64,000 bases of DNA from Microglena sp. YARC. Lineage: Eukaryota; Chlorophyta; Chlorophyceae; Chlamydomonadales; Chlamydomonadaceae. Positions 21,201-29,244 of this stretch are shown piece by piece (the first letter of the stretch is position 1; each line of letters opens with the position of its first letter). The position numbers and the translations under genes were made by a program. Under the pieces are notes generated by a model. The model did not search any database. It was not told the origin of the DNA and worked only from the letters and a program-made list of their open reading frames with translations. The stretch is from assembly GCA_022414725.1 (NCBI GenBank), contig CM039466.1, forward strand, positions 38,323,626 to 38,387,625, in the 5' to 3' direction.

Positions 21201-23954
21201 ATGGATTCTCCCCGCTTGAGCTCTTCTGCTGGCAGCTCTGGAGGGCTCTTGTGTGCTTGTCTGGCACCAAGTGTTGTAGAGCCAGAAACGTATGAGCCCA
21301 CCTTCACAGGTATGTATGTTGTTACATAAGAAAAAAAGTACGAGCCCTCCTTAACAGGTGTGTATGTTGTTGTAGGGATGTCTGGCACCAAGTGTTCTAG
21401 AGCCAGAAACAAATGAGCCCACCTTCACAGGGGTGTGTGTTGTTACGTAAAGAAAAATAGGACGATCCCACCTTCACAGCTGTGTTTGTTGTAACATCAA
21501 AGAAGAAGAAAAAGAACCAGCCCACCTTCACAAGTTTGTATGTTGTTACATTAAAAAGCTGAAACGGTTTGAGCCCACCTTCACAGCTGTGTATGTTGGA
21601 ACGTAAAAAACAAAGTGTGAGCCCACCTTCACAAGTTTGTATGTTGTTAAATTAAAAAGTTGAAACAGTTTGAGCCCACCTTCACATCTGTGTATGTTGT
21701 TACAGGGCAGCAGGAATGACTGGCAGAAAGTGCTTTATAAGCAGAAACGTATGATCCCACCTTCACAGCTGTCTATGTTGTTACATATAAAAATAAAAAT
21801 GTATGAGCCCACCTTCACAGCTGTCTATGTTGTCACATAAAGAAAGAAAAAATGTATGAGCCCACCTTCACAGCTGTGTATGTTGTAACATTGAAAAATA
21901 AAAAGCATATGATCCCACCTTCACAGCTATGTATGGTGTTGTATTAAAACGAAAAATTGTATGATCCCACCTTCACAGGTTTTTATGTTGTTACATAAAA
22001 AAGAAGAAAAAGTTTGATTCCACCTTCACAGTTTTTAATGTTGTAACATTAAAAAAGAAGCATAAGTATGAGCCCACCTTCACAAGTTTGTATGTTGTAA
22101 CATAAAAAGAAGAAACAGTCTGAGCCCACCTTCACAGCTGTGTCTGTAACGTAAAAAAAACAATTAGTATGAGCCCACCTTCACAGGTGTGTATGTTGTG
22201 ACATCAAAAAAGAAGAAGAAGTATGAGCCCACCTTCCCAAGTTTGTATGTTGTAACATTAAAAAAGGAACAAAAGTATGAGCCCACCTTTCACAGCTGTG
22301 TATGTAACGTAAAAAAAAATAGTATGAGCCCACCTTCACAGATTTGAATGTTGTGACATTAAAAGGGAACACAAGTATGAGGTGTGTATGTTGTTGTATT
22401 AAAAAAGAGAACGTATGATCCCACCTTCACAGCTGTATATGTTGTTACATCAAAAAAGAAGAAGAGCCCACTTTCACAGCCCACCCCATGTTGTTACATT
22501 GAAAAAAGAAAAAACTGATGATCCCACCTTCACAGCTGTGTATGTTGTTACATTAAAAAAGAAGAAATGTATGATCCCACCTTCACAGCTGTGTATGTTG
22601 TTACATCGAAAAAATAATAAGTATGATCCCACCTTCACAGGTGTGTATATTGTTACAGTCCAGGGGTAGCTAAATAGACTGAAGGGACACGCCCAACCAT
22701 GACATCGTGAGGGGCTAAAACGGGGGGGGGGACTGATGAACTGAACCCCCCAAAATTGTGTAACCGTCGGGGGCCCTGAGTGTGTGCTCCAGTGATAATT
22801 TAATTTTTCGATTCACACACATCAACAGCAACAATTTATTTTTTTGAATTCACGGACATCAATAGTCCCAATTTAATTTTCCAATTCACAGACATCAACA
22901 GCGACAATTTATTTGTTGTGAATTCACAGACATCAATAGTCAAAATTTGTGAATTTGTGATTTTTGTGAATTCACAGTCATCAAGCACTTGGGAGTGGAC
23001 TAAGACGTGGACTGCCTGTTTCTTGAAAATTATTTTTTGTGAATTCAGACATCAATTTATTACATTTTTTTGAGAATTCACAGAAATCGATTTCAATTTA
23101 TTACAATGTATGTTTTGCGAATTCACAGACATCAACGGCGACAATTTATTTGTTGTGAATTCACAGACATCAATAGTCAAAATTTGTGAATTTGTGATTT
23201 TTGTGAATTCACAGACATCAAGCATTTGGGAGTGTACTATGACGTGGACTGCCTTTTGGCGTACCCTGGCTTGAAGGCCCTGATCGCGGTGGGTTACCGG
23301 GGGGCCGCCAGCCAGAAGACCATGAAGGTCCCCATGGTGAACTCCTTTGTAAGGGCTGAGGCGACGACGATGGACGGCGGTCGGAACAGTCGGAACAGCC
23401 GGATGAGCATAGGCTCTTATAGGGGGCCCTCAGCCCAAGGGATGAAACCCATGAAAGGGGTGAGTCCTGAGGTCCTGGCCGCTGCAAGCCATAACTGCAT
23501 CCCAACTGTGAACTCGACCCACGGGGGGAAGCAGCCTCCCCCCTTGAACAAGCGCTACGGGTCGGCGGCGGCGGGTCTATCCCTTTACGACAGGTGCAGG
23601 GATGAGGTGGAGAGCTTAGACATGACTGCCATGACAGACGAGGTGTTGGAGATGATGCATGAGGATGCAGAGGCTGTGCTGGCTTCGCCAACAGCTACTA
23701 GCCGGCACCTGCTAGCATCCCCAATGACCACTAGCCAGCACCTGCTAGCATCCCCAACATCTACTAGCCAGCACCGTAGATTACGCCTAGACGCAGCTCA
23801 AGAGACAAGGCGGAGTGATATCATAGCAACTCATCGAGCCAGCTCTAGCTGCTCGGGGGGTCAATCCCAAGCCCAGGGAAGTCAGCTGCCTAAGAATAAT
23901 GTCCAAATCCGAAGCTCCAGTGTTATATTAGATGAGATTCGACCGCTGGAGTAG
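17543..23954 (+). CDS. Second PP2C 3' module (alternative 3' exons or partial duplicate)
   Basis: Likely exons are 17543-17695 and 19616-19666 (both phase 0), then a last exon ending at 23954. The first encodes [20 protein letters not shown], paralogous to the start of exon 5 of the upstream gene; the second encodes [14 protein letters not shown]. The two supply the late PP2C motifs (TDGVWD, DD). The last exon has an AG at 23214 (wrong phase) or 23222 (right phase, weak AAG). It encodes a [12 protein letters not shown] module and a low-complexity tail with [10 protein letters not shown] repeats. No start codon, KGED or DGHSG exon lies between 10058 and 17542. Exon 4 of the upstream gene ends in phase 0 and could splice here instead of to exon 5, giving a 551 aa isoform. 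The alternative is a truncated tandem duplicate. Confidence 0.65.
17672..18440 (+). repeat. Array of exon-end and donor shards, with AT microsatellites
   Basis: Seven copies of GTCAACAAGGACTTCAAGGTG (the end of the 17543 exon with its donor) lie near 17677, 17837, 17913, 18003, 18253, 18328 and 18419. The copy at about 17781-17862 repeats some 80 bp of the exon; the rest keep 15-30 bp. Between them are AT-rich simple repeats, including a long TA run at 18120-18205. Confidence 0.85.
18441..18665 (+). repeat. TATAT/ATTAT microsatellite
   Basis: A nearly pure ATATT pentamer repeat follows the donor-shard array. The open frames here are artefacts of the repeat. Confidence 0.85.
18666..19615 (+). 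other. Intronic stretch before the 51-base exon
   Basis: No gene is recognised. An AACGTATA-rich inverted segment near 19375-19490 ends in CCCAACCC-TA and mirrors TA-GGGTTGGG near 15112. Confidence 0.4.
19700..20205 (+). repeat. Repeated units of exon end plus 51-base exon
   Basis: Units of about 150-220 bp contain a shard of the 17543 exon end (GAACAAGTCAAAAGGGACTTC) and a copy of the 51-base exon. The copy at 19767-19817 is intact, in frame and has AG and GT borders. The copy near 19918 has lost its donor. The copy near 20136 has an in-frame TAA and no donor. Remnants reading GGACGTGCTCCCC lie near 20503 and 20596. Confidence 0.85.
20206..20401. mobile_element. hAT-like MITE
   Basis: The ends are CAGGGTAATTC and GAAGTACCCTG around a GCGC-rich palindromic interior. 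The 8 bp target duplications are TTGACTAG (20198-20205) and TTGACTCG (20402-20409). It inserted inside the PP2C shard array. Confidence 0.85.
20410..20624 (+). repeat. Mixed decayed repeats and exon remnants
   Basis: Two fragments of the CCCCTGGACTGTAAC repeat (GGTTGGGCAAGTCCC... near 20446) alternate with the final remnants of the 51-base exon (GGACGTGCTCCCC). Confidence 0.5.
20625..20785 (+). repeat. Dispersed repeat ending CCCCTGGACTGTAACA, longer copy
   Basis: It runs from about GCTCAGGGCCCCAGTCGG to CCCCTGGACTGTAACA. The 5' part matches the minus-strand copies at 22646-22815 and 58632-58790. Confidence 0.65.
20786..21185 (+). repeat. Tail-derived minisatellite (GTGGACTWCCCCTGGACTG)
   Basis: Six or seven units combine GTGGACTTCCCCTGGACTG with ACACATACAC runs. 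The core is the 3' end of the adjacent dispersed repeat, so the array seems to have grown from its tail. Confidence 0.8.
21270..22645 (+). repeat. Minisatellite, 50-65 bp unit
   Basis: About 22 copies of TATGAGCCCACCTTCACAGC, then TGTGTATGTTGTTACA, then an A-rich spacer. The last unit runs into ACAGTCCAGGGG of the minus-strand dispersed repeat. Confidence 0.85.
22646..22815 (-). repeat. Dispersed repeat ending CCCCTGGACTGTAACA, minus-strand copy
   Basis: On the plus strand it starts ACAGTCCAGGGGTAGC and continues to GATGAACTGAACCCC and GGGGGCCCTGAGTG. Its tail side abuts the preceding minisatellite. Confidence 0.65.
22840..23213 (+). repeat. Array of last-exon acceptor shards, one with a dead exon start
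   Basis: Units carry GTGAATTCACAGACATCAA, the intron end before the last exon. A segment of about 120 bp (22908-23030) repeats at 23132-23256. Its copy near 22985-23020 also includes the first roughly 40 bp of the exon, but with TAA in place of TAT, so it cannot code through. Confidence 0.8.
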
Positions 23955-24460
23955 GAAGTTCCTCGATGGGTCAATCCCAAGCCCAGGGGATTCGGCTGCC
24001 TAAGAATAATATCCAAATCCGAAGCTCAAGTGTTGTTTTAGATGAAATTCGACCGCTGGAGTAGGAAGCTCCTCGGGGGGTCAATCCCAAGCCCAGGGGA
24101 GTCAGCTGCCTAAGAATTAGATCCAAATCCGAAGCCAGTGTGTTGTATTAGATGAAAGTCGACCGCTGGTGTAGGAACTGACGAACAAGAGCCCCAAGGT
24201 TCTGCCAACATCCACAGCATCTTCTAGAGTTCTAGCCAGGACCGGAGGGAGCGGCTGGACCCAGCTCAGAACTGCAACCAAATCCGCAGCTCTAGTGCTG
24301 TATTAGATGAAATTCGACCGCTGGAGTTGGAAGTGACGAACAAGAACCTAAAGGTTCTGCCAACATCCACATATTCCAGCCAGCACCGGAGGGAGCGGCT
24401 GGACACAGCTCAACACTGCAACCAAATCGGCAGCTCTAGTGTTGTATTCAGAGAGGTGGG
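23852..24460 (+). repeat. Repeats of the C-terminal coding end of the second PP2C module
   Basis: Units of about 110 bp carry GGTCAATCCCAAGCCCAG, CCAAATCCGAAGCTC and GATTCGACCGCTGGAGTAGG. The first unit is coding and holds the TAG stop at 23952-23954; at least four diverged copies follow. A further remnant lies near 25118-25200. Confidence 0.8.
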
Positions 24461-24767
24461 GTGCCACGCCCGGGGGGGGGGGGGGGGGGGGGGGGCTAGG
24501 ATTTCCGCCCGGATCCGGCATGATGCGGTCTCCAACAACGGGTTGAAAATTGAAAATTAAAAATTAGTATGCCATGCCACAGGCGTAAGATTGAGGGACC
24601 CCTCCCACTTGCATGCATGTGTTCATACTGGAGAAAGCTACCATGTTGGGTTTATTTGGTTTCGCAGACCCTCTGTGCCTGAGCTTGGGCTACCCCGCGA
24701 CAGCACGAAGGGAAGTTCTCTACCTCTTCCAAGGCGGCAAATATGAGATCAGTGGGATGTAATGAGT
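24461..24767. other. G run and unassigned stretch
   Basis: A run of about 24 G's occupies 24472-24495. Nothing further is recognised before the SINE. Confidence 0.6.
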
Positions 24768-24975
24768 AATAATAACGCCTGGTGGGGCGTGGTGTTAAGG
24801 GAGCCCGTCGTACGCGGGTGGGGAGCGGTCTCCTACCTCAACTGGACAAGCTACCATCGCGGTTGACGACGACCTGCAACGCCAAGAGCGACCGAAGGGG
24901 GAGTCGAACCCCCGACTCGTCATTCTTGAGCGATCTGGTCTACCACTAGACCATTGTAATCGCTAAAGAGGCTAA
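24768..24975 (-). mobile_element. tRNA-derived SINE with unusually long flanking duplication
   Basis: It is a full-length minus-strand copy (A box, T arm with GGGGG/CCCCC, tail). The flanks share about 40 bp of imperfect direct repeat beginning TCTTCCAAGGCGGCAAAT (about 24726-24766 and 24977-25020). Confidence 0.8.
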
Positions 24976-25040
24976 AAATCTTCCAAGGCGGCAAATCTGA
25001 GATAGGTGGTATGATGTATTATATGAAATTAAATGTATAG

Positions 25041-25101
25041 TGTCTTTCCCCAGCTGCGGCGGAAGGGAAGGTCCCCTTAACACCACGCCCCTCCAGGCGT
25101 T
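25041..25101 (+). mobile_element. 3'-end fragment of the LINE
   Basis: It reads CTTTCCCCAGCTGCGGCGG through CCCCTTAACACCACGCCCCTCCAGGCGTT, split here for length. This is much closer to the LINE 3' end (43451-43515, minus) than to the SINE body, so it is taken as a severely 5'-truncated LINE copy. Confidence 0.65.
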
Positions 25102-25199
25102 TGTTTATTTATGAAATTCGACGGCTTGGGTAGGAACAGACGCACTGGGGCCCTGTCCACATCCACAACATCTGCTAGCCAGCACTGGAGATTGCGTCT

Positions 25200-25286
25200 A
25201 GAATTGAATTGAATTGAATTGAATTGTTACATGTTTTTTCAGCCAACTATTTGTGTTACGCCAGTGGTGTACTTTCAACATTTTAA

Positions 25287-25317
<31 letters not shown>

Positions 25318-25343
25318 TTTGTTACCCCAGTGGTGCACTTATA
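25200..25343. repeat. GAATT repeat and T run
   Basis: A short GAATT tandem repeat lies near 25203-25225, and a T run of about 24 near 25288-25312. Confidence 0.8.
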
Positions 25344-25510
25344 GCAATTCAGGGGATGAACTGGACAAACGTTTCGTACTTTGTCGAGAATTGACGAAAA
25401 TTCCAGGCCAAATTGTCGAGAATTCTCGGATTTCCAGGCCAAAATTCTCAGCAAAGTACAAAGTACGAGTTCTCGCGGAAACGGTTTGTCCAGTTCATTC
25501 CCTGAATTGC
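25344..25510. mobile_element. TA-flanked MITE, GCAATTCAG family, copy 2
   Basis: The ends GCAATTCAGGGGATGAACTGG and CCAGTTCATTCCCTGAATTGC form a terminal inverted repeat of over 30 bp counting the GTTTGTC part. TA lies on both sides. The interior is again AGAATTCTCG-rich. Confidence 0.75.
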
Positions 25511-25689
25511 TATAATAAAAAAGATTGACTCTAGAATTATGTTGTATTGGCCTATGTGCCCTTTTATCCATTAGCGTCAGTTGGACCCGAAGCCCCTTCA
25601 TGACTATAATGTCCGCTGTGACTTTGGCATTTTGGGACACAGCATTGTTGTACTTGAACTTGAACTTGAACTTGGTTACTTCGGGCGGG

Positions 25690-25830
25690 TTTCACACTTG
25701 AAACTGTGTTACAGTCCAGTTTGTATGTTACAGTCCAGTGTGTATGTTACAGTCCAGTTTGTATGTAACAGTCCAGGGTTAGTACAAATAGGCAAAAGGG
25801 ACTTGTCCAACCGTGTTAGGAAACTAATAT
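25690..25830 (-). repeat. Dispersed repeat, minus-strand copy with multiplied end
   Basis: TGTATGTTACAGTCCAG repeats about four times before the AGGCAAAAGGGACTTGTCC body, showing the ACTGTAACA end amplified in place. Confidence 0.65.
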
Positions 25831-25971
25831 ATTTGCGCTAATAGATTTGAACTAATAGATTTGCGCACGCTATTGCGTTGCCTATTCAGTCAAGCGTCTT
25901 TTGATGCTGGAGAATAGCGACCAGATCAACTCAGGAAATGGAAACGTGATATACGTCACTTTGGTGCAGAC

Positions 25972-26051
25972 CAGGGTACTTTCATTGACCAAATTGGCCA
26001 GCGCTTTAGCGCACTTAAAAGAAAACAAACTGCGATTTGTAGTGCAAAAAG
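25972..26051. mobile_element. Truncated hAT-like MITE
   Basis: The first 80 bp match the MITE at 26244, including the same upstream GTGCAGAC flank. It looks like part of a local duplication that copied flank and element together. Confidence 0.65.
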
Positions 26052-26086
26052 CTGGAGAATAGCGACCAGATCAACTCTGGAAACGT

Positions 26087-26207
26087 GATATAGCTATGGT
26101 GGTTATAGACAAAGGTGACATACTGCAAAATAACATTATAATGCGTATGGGCAGGTCGCCCTCCTAAACCCGCCCGCTCCTTGAGCGTATCTTCAGGTTT
26201 ATATGCT
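26087..26207 (+). repeat. Segment duplicated at 26981-27103
   Basis: Both copies contain GTATGGGCAG, CGCCCTCCTAAACCCGCCCG and a CTTGAGCG-ATCTTCAG stretch. The 0.78 kb between them holds a MITE, a minisatellite and a SINE. Confidence 0.65.
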
Positions 26208-26243
26208 CTGGACATAGAAACGTGATATCGCTTTGGTGCAGAC

Positions 26244-26438
26244 CAGGGTAGTTCCATTGACCAAATTGGCCAGCGCTTTAGCGCACTTGAAAGAAAAAAA
26301 ACTGCCCTTTTTAGTGCAAAAAGCGCAAACATTGCTTGCTGCGCCCACAGGGGGTTGCAAAAAACTGCGCGAAACGCGCAGTGTGGCTCAAAAAGGCAGC
26401 GCGCCAGCGCGCAAAAGCGTGCGCTTGGAAGTACCCTG
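26244..26438. mobile_element. hAT-like MITE
   Basis: The ends are CAGGGTAGTTCC and GGAAGTACCCTG around a GCGC-rich interior. The 8 bp target duplication GTGCAGAC is perfect (26236-26243 and 26439-26446). Confidence 0.9.
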
Positions 26439-26454
26439 GTGCAGACCACTGCGC

Positions 26455-26775
26455 AAGGTTAATGTTGGGATGATGTCATTGTGCCTACGACAACTGCCGA
26501 TGCTCAAAGCTACTGTTTGGATGATGTCATTGTGCCCACGACAACTGTCGATGCTCAAGGCTACTGTTTGGATGATCTCATTCAGTCATAGTGCCCACGA
26601 CAACTGCCGATGTTCAAGTCTACCGGTTGGATGATGTCATTGTGCCCACGGCAACTGTCGATGTTCAAGGCTTCTGTTTGGATGATGTCATTGTGCCCAC
26701 GACAACTGTCGATGCTCGAGGCCACTGGTCGGATAATGTCATTGTGCCCATGCCAACTGCCGATGCTCAAGGCTA
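26455..26775 (+). repeat. Minisatellite, about 54-60 bp unit
   Basis: Six units carry GATGATGTCATTGTGCCCAC followed by GACAACTGYCGATGCTCAAG. The SINE that follows is joined to it without its own 3' tail end. Confidence 0.85.
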
Positions 26776-26985
26776 CTGGTGGAGCGTGGTGTTAAGGGAG
26801 CCCGTCGTACGCGGGTGGGGAGCGGTCTCCTACCTCAACTGGACAAGCTACCATCGCGTGATCGCGGTTGACAACGACCTGCAACGCCAAGAGCGACCGA
26901 AGGGGGAGTCGAACCCCCGACTCTTCATCCTCAAGCAATCTGGTCTACCACTAGACCATTGTATATCACTGAAAGGGGCTATATC
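26776..26985 (-). mobile_element. tRNA-derived SINE, 3' end missing
   Basis: The head and body are of the main subfamily. On the minus strand the copy stops at CACCACGCTCCACC and lacks the GGCGTTATCATTAC tail. There is a small internal duplication CGCG-TGAT near 26855. Confidence 0.75.
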
Positions 26986-27103
26986 GTGGTAATAGACGTA
27001 GGTGACCTACTGCAAAATTGCATTCTAAAGCGTATGGGCAGAGCCATTTTCGCCCTCCTAAACCCGCCCGCACCTTGAGCGCATCTTCAGATTTATATGC
27101 ATG

Positions 27104-28017
27104 GATACATTAAATTTGTGTAGACAAAAATGCTTGCTTGCTGCAATATTGCCTATATAATTTGGAGTGTTAGTTAGAATAGCCCTCCCGGATGTTGTGG
27201 AGCGCACTTGAATTTTGAAGTTGAATTGTTACATGGTTCTTAAGCCTACTTTGGGCTGCTCGCCGTCTGCCAATTCCAATTCCCCCCGTGGGAACCAGGG
27301 AGCACACTAAGCGGATTAAACCGGTCGAAGACATGTCCAGGTGGTGCGGGCTTGCCTTGGGTCAACAAGCTTGTCTGCGGTGTTGGTGCTCCCAAACCGG
27401 GGTGAAAAACCCCCGTAGTACGGTGCACTGGCATAATGTGGCCACGGTGCTTGCATCAGCGGTGATTCTTCTCAATGTGGTGGTCCCACGGTGACTATAG
27501 CTAGCTCCGGCTTACGCTGTGGTGTCCTTAACATCACGTCCTGTGAGTAACTGTTTTACACGGATGTAACAATTTCAATTTCAATGTCTGCTGTGGTCAA
27601 CAGGGGTGGTGGTGAATGTTTCTTTGGTCGAGGTTCAGTATCTCCCTAAGTAGGCCTACTCTTTTGTACGTGTGGCAACGCCATTTGAACTGAATCCTCG
27701 ATTCCTCGGTGTAGCTAGTATGTGTCGGCATACCCAAATCCTGGGATGAACTGGTGAAAGTCATTTCACAACTTTTCTGTTAAATGGCCTGTTGATGACA
27801 ACGTAATGACAACATGCCAACATGGCTCCAGGCAGCAATTTGGCTGTTCGCCATCTTCGGCAGTACAATTGATTGCCAGGGAAAAGGAAACGTTACCAAA
27901 GAAATAAAAACTCTTAGTATTCTTAATTTTTTTTCAGATTTCCAAATTAGGGTGTTGCAACTCGGTTGCAAGCACACTTTTTTAAGGCCCCAGCCTGGCC
28001 CCAGGTACGATATATGT
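27104..28017. other. Unassigned stretch
   Basis: No gene is recognised. Open frames near 27246-27494 and 27814-28068 lack motifs. Confidence 0.35.
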
Positions 28018-28385
28018 ACCAGCAGGCCACAAATTGCACTTAACTTTGATCAACTTGTATACCGGTAGCCAGGGTACTACTAAGCGCACGCGGCAGCGCG
28101 GTGCCGCGCTGCCTTTTTGAGCCCCTCTGCGCGTTTCGCACAGTTTTTTCAACCCCCTGTGGGCTCAGCGCGCAGTTTTTGCGCTTTTTGCACTAAAAAG
28201 CGCTAACAAATGTGACGTTTGTGCGCTTTAAGCGCTGACCGATTTGGCAAGAAGTAGTACCCTGCCGGTAGCTCTCACTAAACTGGAAAACCCCTGTGCC
28301 TTACTGCGGCCCCAATTCATATATGGCTGAACACCTGGGTCACCTGCATGTAATCAGCGTGTGACTAGTTGGTCGGCCCCCTTAG
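28018..28385 (+). repeat. Dispersed segment, relative at 54222-54385, split by a MITE
   Basis: AGGCCACAAATTGCACTT... and ...GCTCTCACTAAACTGGA continue through GGGTCACCTGCATGTAATC. The same order occurs at 54222-54385 without the MITE. Confidence 0.7.
28070..28264. mobile_element. hAT-like MITE
   Basis: The ends are CAGGGTACTACT and AGTAGTACCCTG. The 8 bp target duplication CCGGTAGC is perfect (28062-28069 and 28265-28272). The relative at 54.2 kb is an empty site. Confidence 0.92.
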
Positions 28386-28411
28386 GGGTTGGTCGTTGGT
28401 CGGCCCCCTTA

Positions 28412-29241
28412 CAGCCTGTTTCCATAAGACCAGGTTACGGTTATGGATAACCCCGCAAACTGTAGTGCGGCAGTACTCGTAACCCGTGTTCTAGCCAGCT
28501 TCCTGTCGCGTAACCCCGCTGTACAATTTAGTGTTTCCGATTGTCCCTGAAATCTGGGTTATGGGAAGACCTGGGTTATGTGATCGTTAAATCAGTTGTT
28601 CGACAGCGTGGAAGCGTTGGATTATTTACTCGCCGGCTTTCTTGTCTTTAAACGTCTCGCAATGGACGAGTTCATGTTCTGGCTCCAAGTCGTGGCCCCC
28701 GTCCTGTTCCATTTCGTTACCATATCCCAGGAGCTTCTGCTTTTTGAAAATAGGAAGAGACGCCATTATGAGCTGGAAACGCAGCGAGATCTGTACCAGG
28801 TGCGTTGCTCGTTACTGATAAATAGCATTTGCGCACGAATCTGAATTTGCCCCTGATCTCATGCTTTCCAGATCCTTCTGACGCTTCTGGGCCCAAGGGG
28901 CTACGCAAGGAGGGAGGGAGTTGATTGGGGAATTGAAGGGGTCGCGCGGGACTGCGCTATCTATACGATTGCAGCGCTCGCGCTCAACTCCACATGATGG
29001 CCGCAAGTGACCGCTGCGGGTTTAATTGCCAGCGTGGAACCATGGCCGATCGGGGTTACGCTTAACCGTGGGGGGGGGGGGACGGTTCAGCGTAACCCCG
29101 ATCTGCACCGGCACGTCATAAAAATTTGCCGGAAAATGGTGTACAAGTCGGTCGAGCGAAGTACAAGTTTTCGAGTGTTTCCGATTGCCGAGGACGGTTA
29201 TGCTCCATAACCCGGTCTAACCCTCAATTGGAAACAGGCAG
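28412..29241. mobile_element. PIF/Harbinger-like element A, non-autonomous
   Basis: The inverted ends CAGCCTGTTTCCA and TGGAAACAGGCAG are bordered by TTA on both sides (28409-28411 and 29242-29244). Subterminal GGTTATGG/CCATAACC motifs recur. An open frame at 28596-28803 (VFKRLAMDEFMFWLQVV...) ends at a plausible donor CAG-GTGCGT and may be a transposon-derived exon; it is not recognised further. Confidence 0.7.
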
Positions 29242-29244
29242 TTA

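Noticed and set aside
28596..28844. Possible transposase exon in element A
   Set aside because: A plausible donor is present but no DDE motif or helix-turn-helix can be recognised, so it is only mentioned under the element.
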